This document shows positions 51,642 through 60,700 of a stretch of 64,000 bases of DNA, piece after piece. The stretch lies in assembly GCA_020635115.1 (NCBI GenBank), contig JACKAK010000002.1, positions 1 to 64,000 of the forward strand. The letters run 5' to 3'. Position 1 is the first letter of the stretch. Each line of letters starts with the position of its first letter. Under the pieces are notes generated by a model. It worked only from the letters and a program-made list of their open reading frames with translations. It did no database searches and was not told the DNA's origin. A program made the position numbers and the translations under genes. This DNA comes from Halobacteriovoraceae bacterium. GTDB taxonomy: Bacteria > Bdellovibrionota > Bacteriovoracia > Bacteriovoracales > Bacteriovoracaceae.

Positions 51642-52401
51642 TTTCTGCCTTATTAAACACCACAATAGACAATACGAGACTAACAATTAAATAGAGCATC
51701 GTATAGACTATTCCTTTAGTGAAATAGCTGAAATCAATTCCCTGCCCATAAATGATATTAATTTTAATATTAAGATTTGAAAGATTAGGTGTAAAAAGTT
51801 TAATTCCCTTTAACAAATACTTAAGCGGTCCTAAGGTTAACAGTAGTCGCTCATTTGATAGATATTCAATTGAATTTCCAAAAAGAAATACACTCAGACC
51901 TACAAAAAAAGAAATATAAATATTTGAAAGCACTGAAGCAAGGATACAAACACTTAAAAGGATGGCCGATTCACAAAGAGTAAACATAAAAGCATAAAAA
52001 TAGTCCAAAATGAAACTTTGTTCAAAAATTAAAAAAATTAGAAAATTTATCACACACAGACACAGTACATTTAAACCATTGAGAAGCATCACGCCCAACC
52101 ATTTCCCAATAATGTACTGCCCTCTTGAAATATCTTTTGAGAGAACAACATAAATTGACTTAGATCCTTTTTCCCCATTGATGGCATAAGCCCCAAGAAA
52201 AATGGCAGCAAAACAAGAACTTAAAGAAGCAAGACCTAGAGCTATATCTAATGTTATCTTTGCTGGATCTCCATAAGAAAACTGAAAAGCGACAATACTT
52301 ACAGGAATCAAAAGGGCCACAGAAACAATGATATATATAAAAACTTTTTCCCTAAAAAGAGAACGAAAAGTAACTACACCGATATCGAAAATTTTGTTCA
52401 T
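51634..52401 (-). CDS. ABC transporter permease (ABC-2/NosY type)
   Basis: 255 residues with six hydrophobic segments, starting with FDIGVVTFRSLFREKVFIYIIVS and YAINGEKGSKSIYVVLSKDISRGQYIIGKWLG, the cytoplasmic loop typical of ABC-2 permeases. It overlaps the ATPase gene by four bases and leads into pilD. Similar ATPase-permease pairs lie among pil genes in Myxococcus (pilGHI) and are needed for pilus export there; that comparison is from memory. Confidence 0.85.
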   Translation of the reverse strand: MNKIFDIGVVTFRSLFREKVFIYIIVSVALLIPVSIVAFQFSYGDPAKITLDIALGLASLSSCFAAIFLGAYAINGEKGSKSIYVVLSKDISRGQYIIGKWLGVMLLNGLNVLCLCVINFLIFLIFEQSFILDYFYAFMFTLCESAILLSVCILASVLSNIYISFFVGLSVFLFGNSIEYLSNERLLLTLGPLKYLLKGIKLFTPNLSNLNIKINIIYGQGIDFSYFTKGIVYTMLYLIVSLVLSIVVFNKAEIE

Positions 52402-53276
52402 TTTTTAACTCTTAAGTTGAGAATTATCTGTTCAAGATCTATGAGATGAGGTCTGAGTTGATTAAGTTCAATATTGTTATTTTGCATGTATTGCAGTATT
52501 TCATGTTTTTGCGTATTTTTGTATTTTACTTCTTCTCCTTTAATTTCTAAAGGAGCATATTCCTTTGTGACCATTGTATCAGCTTTAAGCCAAAATTCAT
52601 CAGTCACATAACTTTTTTGTAATTGCTTAATACTTCCATCATAAACCTTCTCACTTGAGTTTATGATCAGTATATTTTGGCATATTTCTTCAACATCAGT
52701 AACAATATGCGAACTAAAAAAAACTGTAGATCCTGAATCGTTTAGATCTTTTATTTTATTTTTAAGTAATCTTCTCGAAAGCGGATCAAGTCCTGAAAGT
52801 GGTTCGTCCAGTATTAAGAGTTTAGGATGATTTACATAAGAGCTTAAAAATCCTACTTTTTGAACCATCCCTTTTGACATTTCTTTGATTTTTATATTTA
52901 AATCGAAATCTACTCCAAGTACAGTTATCTCCCTTTTTATAAATTCTTTTATTTCATGTTTTTGTAATCCATTAAGTGTTCCCATAAAACATATAAATTC
53001 ATTTCCACTCATTTCAGGATAAAAGATAGGTCGCTCAGGCAAATACCCGACTTTTTTCATATCCTTATTTGGAATCCAAGAAACTTTACCTTTGTCAGCT
53101 TTTAAAAATCCAAAGAGAATTTTAATAAGAGTTGTCTTTCCTTGCCCGTTTAAACCTAAAAATCCTGTAATTTTTCCTTCTTCTAATCTGAAAGACAAAT
53201 CAGTATATACCTGATGAGAAGACTTTAATAAATCACTCTTAAATTTTTTGGCAATATTTTGAACTTCAAATATCAT
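52398..53276 (-). CDS. ABC transporter ATP-binding protein
   Basis: 292 residues. Walker A GLNGQGKTT, signature MSKGMVQKVG (a diverged LSGGQ), Walker B LLILDEPLSGLDP, and SSHIVTDVEEIC for the switch His. The C-terminal 70 residues are an extra domain found in ABC-2 exporter ATPases. Four-base overlap with the permease. In Myxococcus the equivalent of this pair (PilH/PilI) affects pilus biogenesis; a similar role is likely but not proven here. Confidence 0.88.
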   Translation of the reverse strand: MIFEVQNIAKKFKSDLLKSSHQVYTDLSFRLEEGKITGFLGLNGQGKTTLIKILFGFLKADKGKVSWIPNKDMKKVGYLPERPIFYPEMSGNEFICFMGTLNGLQKHEIKEFIKREITVLGVDFDLNIKIKEMSKGMVQKVGFLSSYVNHPKLLILDEPLSGLDPLSRRLLKNKIKDLNDSGSTVFFSSHIVTDVEEICQNILIINSSEKVYDGSIKQLQKSYVTDEFWLKADTMVTKEYAPLEIKGEEVKYKNTQKHEILQYMQNNNIELNQLRPHLIDLEQIILNLRVKK

Positions 53277-53312
53277 AAGAGTATTGTATATTAAAATAAC
53301 TATATATCAAAA

Positions 53313-54110
53313 ATGAAATACTATAAGTCGCTCTACATATTACTTCCCATCCTCTTTATAGTCATTAATTTGTCTTTTGCTAGGTATTGGCAAAAAGCAA
53401 TTCCCGAGGTTACTTCTCAAGATGTACAAATCAATATAGATAGCTCTATCTATAAAATTTCAGGATTTGGAAATCAAAAACTCATAAGCTCATTTATGTG
53501 GCTACTTACTCTTATTGACTCTGATTCTGAACACTATAAAAAAAGAGATCTCAATTCTTGGATTTTTTTACGTATTAAAAATATTATCGAACTTGACCCA
53601 ACTTTCTATACTGCATACAAAATTGGGGCACAATATCTTTCAATCGTTAAAGATGATATTTTCGGAGCAAAATATCTGATTGATAAGGGGTTGGTTCATT
53701 TTTCCAATCGCGCAGACTTTATGTATATTGCCGTTTTTCACTATTTTAATGAATTAAAAAACAGAAATCTTGCCTTAAGACTTGCTAAGGAATGTTTAAA
53801 AAGCTGCGAACAAAAATATCAATTTTATTTCCAAAAAATAATTGAGAAACTTTCCTTAAAAAAAGATGATCTACAAACAAGCTATGAAATTCTACTCGGT
53901 CAATACGACTCATTAAATAAAAATGATCCCGTTCAATTAAAAATTTATACTAAACTCTATGCTTTAAAAGCAGAAAAAGACCTAGGGTGTTTGAATAACA
54001 AGACAAACAAAAAGTTAAAATGCAGTACTAAGGATTTTGATAATAGGCCCTATGAATTTAATAATGGATATTATAGGGCCGAAAAAAAATGGAAACTTTT
54101 TTCTAATTAA
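53313..54110 (+). CDS. Membrane-anchored hypothetical protein within the pil cluster
   Basis: 265 residues, the only plus-strand gene in the pilus region. An N-terminal helix (LYILLPILFIVINLSFA) anchors it or serves as signal; the rest is helical and TPR-like (ELDPTFYTAYKIGAQYLSIVKDDIFGAKYLIDKGL; RNLALRLAKECLKSC), ending with two Cys residues (LGCLNN, LKCSTK). It is divergent from the ABC ATPase (36-base gap) and converges on pilA with two bases between stops. Position suggests a pilus-related role; in Myxococcus a TPR lipoprotein (Tgl) assists secretin assembly, but the sequence does not show a lipobox. Confidence 0.7.
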   Translation: MKYYKSLYILLPILFIVINLSFARYWQKAIPEVTSQDVQINIDSSIYKISGFGNQKLISSFMWLLTLIDSDSEHYKKRDLNSWIFLRIKNIIELDPTFYTAYKIGAQYLSIVKDDIFGAKYLIDKGLVHFSNRADFMYIAVFHYFNELKNRNLALRLAKECLKSCEQKYQFYFQKIIEKLSLKKDDLQTSYEILLGQYDSLNKNDPVQLKIYTKLYALKAEKDLGCLNNKTNKKLKCSTKDFDNRPYEFNNGYYRAEKKWKLFSN

Positions 54111-54112
54111 AA

Positions 54113-54619
54113 TTACTTACCAACTGGACATGTAGCAGAGTCAACGGTCATCACCTTAAAGTTGGTCATACCCATATAACAATTACCCTGACCTGAAATA
54201 TTTCCAATTGTACCAATTGTATATGTGTTCGATGATGCATCAACTCCTGATAGTGAATCAATTGAACCAGAAGCAGGTACTGCTGCGACAGCTCTACCAG
54301 GAATACCTGAATCCAATGTACTACTTAATCTTGTCATAAAATATCTACTACCGCTATTTGCTGGATCAAAGGCATCTAAAGACAATTGAGTTAATGTTGC
54401 CGTATTTAGTACATCATATCCTTCATCCACTAAAAACGATTCAGCGGCCATGTAAAATGATGAGAGAGCAACTCTACCCTCCGCTTGTCTTGCCTTTGCT
54501 TGTTGCTTATTAAATGCCGGCAAGGCAACTGATGCTAAAATTCCTATAATTGCGACAACAACCATTAGTTCAACAAGAGTAAAACCTCTTGATTCTAATG
54601 ATTTTTTTATTTTCTTCAT
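54113..54619 (-). CDS. pilA: Type IV pilin (major subunit)
   Basis: 168-residue prepilin. The leader MKKIKKSLESRG is cut before F in GFTLVELMVVVAIIGIL; Glu5 is present. The hydrophobic helix is followed by KQQAKARQAEGRVALSSFY and a globular domain with a C-terminal disulfide loop (GNCYMG...ATCPVG). The ATG at 54619 follows AAGGAG; the frame is open further upstream. It lies between pilC and the plus-strand TPR-like gene and has its own promoter, as befits a highly expressed subunit. Confidence 0.95.
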   Translation of the reverse strand: MKKIKKSLESRGFTLVELMVVVAIIGILASVALPAFNKQQAKARQAEGRVALSSFYMAAESFLVDEGYDVLNTATLTQLSLDAFDPANSGSRYFMTRLSSTLDSGIPGRAVAAVPASGSIDSLSGVDASSNTYTIGTIGNISGQGNCYMGMTNFKVMTVDSATCPVGK

Positions 54620-54698
54620 TTCTGCACTCCTTAAGTTTTTTCTTATATTCATTTTGCCATAAATTAGTAGGTTGATGGCCCTTTTAATGCGTAAATCT

Positions 54699-54728
54699 AT
54701 TATAATACCATTTTTTCAATATATTCAA
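54699..54728 (-). promoter_or_regulatory. Sigma-70 promoter of pilA
   Basis: Minus strand TTGAAT (54723-54728), 18 bases, TATAAT (54699-54704), 80 bases before the pilA ATG. I see no sigma-54 GG-N10-GC pattern in the gap, so pilA here seems to be sigma-70 dependent, unlike in Pseudomonas or Myxococcus. Confidence 0.6.
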
Positions 54729-54816
54729 GATGTTATAAATATTCCCTTTTCAAATAAATCACATATGACCTAGCCAATAAATTGTGCTATTTCATATTTA
54801 ACAAAAAATCCAGGCA

Positions 54817-56040
54817 TTATACGCCTGCACCTCCGGCCATATCAAACATTGGAAGGTACATGGCCAGTAGAATGATTGCCACAAAACCACCTAAAAAAAC
54901 AATAATAAAAGGTTCTATAAGTTTAGTCATATTGCTTACAAGGGAATTGACTTCCTCTTCAAAAACTTTGGCCACTTTTATAAGCATTTCATCAAGATTT
55001 CCTGTCTGCTCACCAATTCTTATCATTTGAGAAACCATGTCAGGAAAATATTTTATCCTTGATAATGGCTGGGCCAATGTTTTTCCCTCAACAACTTGTT
55101 TCTTGACCTTCAAAATATCTTTTTGAACAATTACATTATCTATAATATCAATTGTAATATCTAATGAATCAATTATAGAAACTCCAGAAGTGAGCATAAT
55201 TGATAGTGTATTTGTAAATGCCTTTAAATTGGCCTTAATGACAACGTCTCCAAAAACAGGTAAATTCATAAAAACTTGATCTTTAATTTTTTTGCCTTTT
55301 GGAGTTTTTACAATCGAACTAATAAATACCCCTCCTCCAATGGCTCCAATAAGTAAAACCCAACTCCAGTTTTGGAAAAATTTTGAAATATCTATCACAA
55401 ACTGGGTAATTGCTGGAACTTCTCCACCTGAATCTTTAACCATATCCATCATTTTGGGAACAACAAAAACCATCATCCCGTAAACAACACAACATCCAAT
55501 AATCAAAACAATAATAGGATAAGTCATCGCACTTTTAATCTGCTTTTTTGTTCTTTCATGGTTTTCAAGATGCTCAGCAAGCTTAGCAAGTATTCCATCA
55601 AGAACACCTCCAGTTTCACCGGCCTTGATTAAGTTACAATATAACTTATCAAAACCCCTTTGCTTACTCATTGCCTCTGCAAGAGTCTTTCCCTCTTCAA
55701 CATCTGTTGCAATAGATTTAATAGAACGCCTTAAAACAGGTTGCTTAGTTTGTTTATATAAAATTTCAAGAGACTGTAAAATGGGAACACCTGCGTTTAC
55801 CATGATTGATAATTGTTTTGTAAATAAAGTTAAATCTCCTGCAGAAAAAGGTCTGGAAAAACCCTTTTCAACCATCATATCATTTATATCAACTTCAAAA
55901 ATAGAAGGTGAACTAATTTTTCTAGGTCTAATACCTCTAATTCTCAATTTTTTCCTGGCATCTTTTACATTAATTGCATCAATTGAGCCCTTGAGCTTTT
56001 TACCTGTTTCATCAATTCCTTCCCATTTCCAATTGGCCAT
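54817..56040 (-). CDS. pilC: Type IV pilus platform protein PilC
   Basis: 407-residue inner-membrane protein on which pilins are assembled. ARKKLRIRGIRPRKI and FTKQLSIMVNAGVPILQSLEIL (first T2SSF domain), QIKSAMTYPIIVLIIGCCVVYG, then the second domain FTNTLSIMLTSGVSIIDSLDIT; three membrane helices. Starts three bases after pilT ends. Confidence 0.95.
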   Translation of the reverse strand: MANWKWEGIDETGKKLKGSIDAINVKDARKKLRIRGIRPRKISSPSIFEVDINDMMVEKGFSRPFSAGDLTLFTKQLSIMVNAGVPILQSLEILYKQTKQPVLRRSIKSIATDVEEGKTLAEAMSKQRGFDKLYCNLIKAGETGGVLDGILAKLAEHLENHERTKKQIKSAMTYPIIVLIIGCCVVYGMMVFVVPKMMDMVKDSGGEVPAITQFVIDISKFFQNWSWVLLIGAIGGGVFISSIVKTPKGKKIKDQVFMNLPVFGDVVIKANLKAFTNTLSIMLTSGVSIIDSLDITIDIIDNVIVQKDILKVKKQVVEGKTLAQPLSRIKYFPDMVSQMIRIGEQTGNLDEMLIKVAKVFEEEVNSLVSNMTKLIEPFIIVFLGGFVAIILLAMYLPMFDMAGGAGV

Positions 56041-56043
56041 TTA

Positions 56044-57264
56044 TTATCTCTTCTTTGCAAGACCTAACATGTTTGCAAGTTCTTCCTGATTATTAGAATA
56101 CCCCATTGCTGTATCGACATCAATTACTCCGGTATCCAATAGTTTCTTTAAAGATTGGTTCATTGTAAACATACCCGTCTGTTCTTGTCCGACTTGCATT
56201 TGTGAGTAAATTTGATGGATTTTATCTTCTCTAACCAGGTTTCGGATCGCAGGAGTAGGAACCATCACTTCCATGGCCAGAGCTCGACCCGGAGTGAAAC
56301 TTTTTGGGATCAGCTGTTGAGCAACTATTCCCTGCAAAACAAATGAAAGTAGAGTTCTGATTTGACCCTGATGTTCAGCAGGAAATACGTTTACGATCCT
56401 ATTTACAGTTTGTACGGTTGAGTTTGTGTGCAATGTTCCAAACACAAGGTGCCCTGTCTCAGCTATTGTAAGGGCCGCTTCAATTGTCTCTGCATCCCGC
56501 AACTCTCCGATAAGTACGATATCTGGATCTTGTCTTAAAAGTGATTTAATCCCTCGTTTGAAACTGACAGTATCAGAACCAACTTCTCTTTGTGTAACAA
56601 TGGAATTTTTGTGTGTATGAACAAATTCAATCGGATCTTCTAGAGTCACAATATGACTATGATGTATTAAATTGAGCATATCAACGAGAGCTGCCAGGGT
56701 TGTTGACTTACCTGAACCTGTAGGACCTGTCACCAGGACTAGTCCTGAAGCAACGTCACACATGGTGGTCAAAACTTTAGGTAAGTTTAGGGCTTCAAAA
56801 TCTGGAATAATACTCGGAATCTGTCTAAATACTCCAGAAACATTGCCTCTAGAGATGAAAACATTCGCTCTAAAACGGGCCAGACCTTTGATACCAAAAG
56901 AGAAGTCTAATTCTGACTCTTCATCAAGCTCTTTTCGTTGATCCGGTGTTAAAACCTGGAAAATAAGTCTCTTTGTATCTTCAGGAACTAAAGAGTTTAA
57001 TTTCACTTTTACTATGTCACCGTTAATTCTCATCGCAGGTGGTGCTCCAACACTGAGGTGTAAATCAGAAGCACCGTTTTCAACCATAACTTTGAAAAGT
57101 TGCTGTATCTGAATATCTTCTCCAATACCCTGATATCGCCCCATAGTATTTTTGGTTGTATGACTTAATCTAGTCCCTTGTTTTGTCGTATCGTCTAACT
57201 GTGGCAATGTCGGTGTCGTCACAGATGTTAGGGCCTCATCTTTCTCTTTTTTTTCTGCCGCCAT
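56044..57264 (-). CDS. pilT: Pilus retraction ATPase PilT
   Basis: 406 residues, hexameric cytoplasmic ATPase that depolymerises pili. GASDLHLSVGAPPAMRINGD (N-terminal domain), Walker A GPTGSGKST, Asp box VTLEDPIEFVH, Walker B PDIVLIGELRDAETI, His box TLHTNST and the PilT-specific AIRNLVRE motif. About 50 extra N-terminal residues (Lys-, Glu- and Thr-rich) precede the usual start. It follows pilB after 10 bases. Confidence 0.96.
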   Translation of the reverse strand: MAAEKKEKDEALTSVTTPTLPQLDDTTKQGTRLSHTTKNTMGRYQGIGEDIQIQQLFKVMVENGASDLHLSVGAPPAMRINGDIVKVKLNSLVPEDTKRLIFQVLTPDQRKELDEESELDFSFGIKGLARFRANVFISRGNVSGVFRQIPSIIPDFEALNLPKVLTTMCDVASGLVLVTGPTGSGKSTTLAALVDMLNLIHHSHIVTLEDPIEFVHTHKNSIVTQREVGSDTVSFKRGIKSLLRQDPDIVLIGELRDAETIEAALTIAETGHLVFGTLHTNSTVQTVNRIVNVFPAEHQGQIRTLLSFVLQGIVAQQLIPKSFTPGRALAMEVMVPTPAIRNLVREDKIHQIYSQMQVGQEQTGMFTMNQSLKKLLDTGVIDVDTAMGYSNNQEELANMLGLAKKR

Positions 57265-57274
57265 ATTTTCCTCT

Positions 57275-58945
57275 CTATTTATCAGAAGCAGAATTAATCA
57301 ATGCTTCTTCTAATGTTGTCATACCCTGAGCAACTTTTGTTAAGGCAGACATCCTTAGTGATTTCATGCCTTCAGCAATCGCAGCTCTTTTAATATGATC
57401 AGCACTTTTATTTTGTAATATTAAATCTCTTATGAGTTGGGTAACTTTAAGGACTTCATATATCCCCACACGCCCCTTATAGCCAGTATTGCTACACCGC
57501 TCACAACCCTTACCCTTGTAGACAACTATTTTTTGAGCAGTATTCTCACCAAAACCTACTGCAATAAGTTTTTCTTTTGTTACATTTTTATCAACTTCTT
57601 TGCAATGAATACAAATTTTTCGAAGTAGTCTTTGAGCAACGACGACATTGAGAGACCCTGTTACTAAAAATGGCTCAACACCCATATTAAGCAACCTTAC
57701 AATTGTTGAAGCAGCATCATTTGTGTGAAGAGTTGACAATACGAGATGTCCTGTTAATGCTGCCTCAACTGCAATTTCAGCAGTTTCATAATCTCTAATC
57801 TCCCCCACCATTATAATGTCCGGATCTTGACGTAGAAATGCTCTAAGAGCTGTAGAAAAATCAAAACCTATATCAGGTTTAACGTTAACCTGATTTATTC
57901 CTTCAAGGTTAAATTCAACTGGATCTTCCGCTGTTGAAATATTAGACGTTATCTTATTAAGTTCCGTAATTGCTGAATATAATGTTGTCGTTTTACCAGA
58001 ACCTGTTGGGCCAGTAACTAGACACATCCCAAATGGTCTATAAATGCCATCCATCAAGACTTCTAATTGTTTGTTCTCAAGACCAAGTTTTTTCATATCG
58101 AGTTCAAGATTTGAATTATCTAATAATCGAAGAACCATTTTTTCACCAAAAAGGGTTGGCAAAGATGATACCCTGTAATCAATTGGTGATTCAGCAATTC
58201 TAAGCTTAATACGCCCATCCTGTGGTTTTCTTTTTTCTGAAATATCCATTTGGGCCATAATCTTAAGTCTTGAAATAATCGGAAGCATCAAACTCCGATT
58301 CGGTCTTTCTATTTCAACAAGCTTTCCATCAATTCTAAATCGCACTCTAAATATTTTTTCATAAGGCTCAATATGTATATCAGAAGCACCTTTTAAATAG
58401 GCGCTCGCTAGAATTCTATTCACATAATAAATGATGTCATCACCAATATCTTCTATCTGTACATCTGTTTGAGTGACATGATCAGTGGAAACTTCTTCAA
58501 TTGAATTGAGAATTTCTTCAACACTCTCTTCAATTGAATCAAACAAACGCATCCAATCGCCAATACTTGCGATGACAAAATTCACTCCGTGTTGAACAAC
58601 TTTTATAACGTCACCTTTAATATTGATAATACTTGGATCAAAAATGGCCATCGTTGTAACGTTTGCATCCCTTGCAATTGGAATACATCTGAATTTGACA
58701 ATATCTTTTCGCCTCATTAGTTTTAATTTATCTGAGCGAATTTTAAGTTTATTTAACTCTATGAATTTCAACCCATAGTGCTCTGCAACTACTTTTGCAA
58801 ATTTAATATCATCAAAAAAACCAAGTTCAAGAAGTTCGAATTCAGAAATTTCATTTTCTTTTGTATTTTGTAATAAAGGACGAATGTCTTTTAAGGGAAC
58901 CATCCCTGTTTTGGATATGACTTCTGCAAATTCTTTTCTAAACAT
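57275..58945 (-). CDS. pilB: Pilus extension ATPase PilB
   Basis: 556 residues. N-terminal MshEN-like domain (residues ~1-150), SDIHIEPYEKIFRVRFRIDG, Walker A GPTGSGKTT, Asp box AEDPVEFNLEGINQV, Walker B PDIIMVGEIRDYETA, His box TLHTNDAAS and the zinc site CIHCKE...CERCSN. Powers pilus assembly with PilC. First of the pilBTC run; upstream is a 152-base gap to aroE. Confidence 0.97.
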   Translation of the reverse strand: MFRKEFAEVISKTGMVPLKDIRPLLQNTKENEISEFELLELGFFDDIKFAKVVAEHYGLKFIELNKLKIRSDKLKLMRRKDIVKFRCIPIARDANVTTMAIFDPSIINIKGDVIKVVQHGVNFVIASIGDWMRLFDSIEESVEEILNSIEEVSTDHVTQTDVQIEDIGDDIIYYVNRILASAYLKGASDIHIEPYEKIFRVRFRIDGKLVEIERPNRSLMLPIISRLKIMAQMDISEKRKPQDGRIKLRIAESPIDYRVSSLPTLFGEKMVLRLLDNSNLELDMKKLGLENKQLEVLMDGIYRPFGMCLVTGPTGSGKTTTLYSAITELNKITSNISTAEDPVEFNLEGINQVNVKPDIGFDFSTALRAFLRQDPDIIMVGEIRDYETAEIAVEAALTGHLVLSTLHTNDAASTIVRLLNMGVEPFLVTGSLNVVVAQRLLRKICIHCKEVDKNVTKEKLIAVGFGENTAQKIVVYKGKGCERCSNTGYKGRVGIYEVLKVTQLIRDLILQNKSADHIKRAAIAEGMKSLRMSALTKVAQGMTTLEEALINSASDK

Positions 58946-59105
58946 GAAACCCTCAACTATAAGAATATTATCGGTAAATATTGCTAGTTATTTAGAAAAA
59001 GAAGATAGAATACCAAACCTCTCAGATATTGATTTTTTTTATGAAGCACATCAAATAGCGAGTGGCCTAAGAGAAAACCGTTTTTACTTTAGAATTTTTA
59101 ACTGA
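58944..59105 (+). CDS. Possible small protein antisense in the aroE-pilB gap
   Basis: A 53-residue frame beginning MKPSTIRILSVNIASYLEKE starts at the CATG shared with the pilB start and ends just inside the aroE 3' end. The residue make-up looks protein-like (DFFYEAHQIASGLRENRF), but there is no good ribosome-binding site and it overlaps both neighbours' control regions. It may well be chance. Confidence 0.2.
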   Translation: MKPSTIRILSVNIASYLEKEDRIPNLSDIDFFYEAHQIASGLRENRFYFRIFN

Positions 59106-59787
59106 TTCCCCAATAGACTAGTGCATGCTGGCCTTGTCTTTCTAAAAGTGACATGCCATCAGTATACTCAACTACAATACTCGGAATAGTTTGCAAGTGT
59201 GGTAGAAAATCATAGTTATAATCCCAAAAGTATGTTTCAGGTAAAAATTTTCCTTTATATTCGTACTCTCGAGCACAAGTGTTTATGACGAGAGTTTTTT
59301 TGGATTCAAGTTCTAATCTTGATAGGTCTAATTCAAAAAAGTTTGAAGTTTTTTTCCTGGAAAAGACAAGGTATTTCAAACCTTTTTGGTCTAATAATTT
59401 TTGAGTAATATATGACATTGGCCCATCACCTAAGATGACAACATTAAACTTTCCAAGCTTTAAAATATATTCATCAAGTATTGAGTCTACAGCAAGATAA
59501 TCGGTATTCGTTCCATATATTTTTGAGTTATCAACATATAAACAGTTAATTGCATTTAAATCTCTAATCTCATCAACGACAGAAACCTCTGACAGAAAGT
59601 GTTTTTTATAAGGAGCTGTTATGCTTATTCCATCATATTTTTGAAACAAATCTTTAGCAGAAGGAATGAGTTCTTCTGACGAATAATCCAAAAGTGTATA
59701 ATCTATTTTTCTTTTTAGAATATTTTCATAGATCTGCTGTGATTTTGAATGTGAAATATTTTTACCAATAAGAGCTAATTTAGTCAT
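59098..59787 (-). CDS. aroE: Shikimate dehydrogenase (short AroE)
   Basis: 229 residues, about 40 shorter than usual. N-terminal motifs are present: GKNISHSKSQQIYENIL, GISITAPYKKHFL with the catalytic Lys, LNAINCLYVDNSKIYGTNTDYLA with the catalytic Asp. The NADP-binding loop reads VVILGDGPMSYITQKLL in place of GAGGA, and the C-terminal helix YWDYNYDF...GMSLLERQGQHALVYW is typical. Reaction: 3-dehydroshikimate to shikimate. Its start overlaps the ribF stop by 8 bases. Confidence 0.85.
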   Translation of the reverse strand: MTKLALIGKNISHSKSQQIYENILKRKIDYTLLDYSSEELIPSAKDLFQKYDGISITAPYKKHFLSEVSVVDEIRDLNAINCLYVDNSKIYGTNTDYLAVDSILDEYILKLGKFNVVILGDGPMSYITQKLLDQKGLKYLVFSRKKTSNFFELDLSRLELESKKTLVINTCAREYEYKGKFLPETYFWDYNYDFLPHLQTIPSIVVEYTDGMSLLERQGQHALVYWGIS

Positions 59788-60700
59788 GACTTAAAAACTC
59801 TTTAGCAGATTGAATATCATTTTTAATTTGTAAAACAAGACTATCGATACTTGAAAATTTTATTTCCCCCCTTATCCGCTTACAAAATTCAATTTTTAGT
59901 TTCTCTCCATAAATATCTTCATCAAAATCAAATATATGAGTTTCTATATGAATGAGCTGTGAATCATTAAAGGTAGGGTTATACCCAACATTTGTCACAG
60001 AATAAAATGTTCTTGTTCCTAAAGTAGTTTTTGTGGCATAGACTCCGTTTTTAGGAGCTATTTTGTCGTGATCAAATTCTAAATTTGCCGTCGGAACTCC
60101 AATTTTTTTACCTCTACCATCACCCTTTTTAACAAGTCCAGCAATGAAGAAATTTCTCTCAAGTAAACTACCTGCAACATCTACCTCTCCATCAATAATT
60201 TTTTGCCTAATTAGAGTTGATGATACATTCATTTCACTAACACTATACTTTTGTTGGACTTCAAAAAAAATATTTCGATCATCACAATATTTTTCTATCA
60301 ACTGATTTGTTCCACTTTTGTTTGGCCCAAAAGCAAAGTCATGGCCAAGATAAAGTCCTTTTATCTGATGATTGATAAAAACATATTTTTCAAGAAACAC
60401 ATGTGATTCTAGATTACTAAAATCTCGGTCAAACTCTATTTCTACGAGATAATCAATCCCTAGTTCCTCCAACATTTCTTCTTTTTCTTCGTATGTATTT
60501 ATCAGAGAACATTCATGTGGACGCAATATTTTATAAGGATGTGGATAAAATGAAATCACTACACTAAACGCATTTTCTGCTTTAGATTTTGAAATCATTT
60601 TGTTTAAAAAATGACGATGTCCAAAATGTACTCCATCAAAATTGCCGATCGTCAGATAAAATGGCCCATCTACTTCTTCTATTCGTTTTACTTTTTTCAT
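59780..60700 (-). CDS. ribF: Bifunctional riboflavin kinase / FAD synthetase
   Basis: Makes FMN and FAD from riboflavin. About 306 residues: N-terminal nucleotidyltransferase with TIGNFDGVHFGHRHFL and VSSTLIRQKIIDGEV, C-terminal kinase with GRGKKIGVPTANLEF and NGVYATKTTLG. Start at ATG 60700 (a GTG at 60709 is also in frame); either way it overlaps the end of batD by about 65 bases in another frame, an unusually long coupling. Confidence 0.95.
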   Translation of the reverse strand: MKKVKRIEEVDGPFYLTIGNFDGVHFGHRHFLNKMISKSKAENAFSVVISFYPHPYKILRPHECSLINTYEEKEEMLEELGIDYLVEIEFDRDFSNLESHVFLEKYVFINHQIKGLYLGHDFAFGPNKSGTNQLIEKYCDDRNIFFEVQQKYSVSEMNVSSTLIRQKIIDGEVDVAGSLLERNFFIAGLVKKGDGRGKKIGVPTANLEFDHDKIAPKNGVYATKTTLGTRTFYSVTNVGYNPTFNDSQLIHIETHIFDFDEDIYGEKLKIEFCKRIRGEIKFSSIDSLVLQIKNDIQSAKEFLSHD

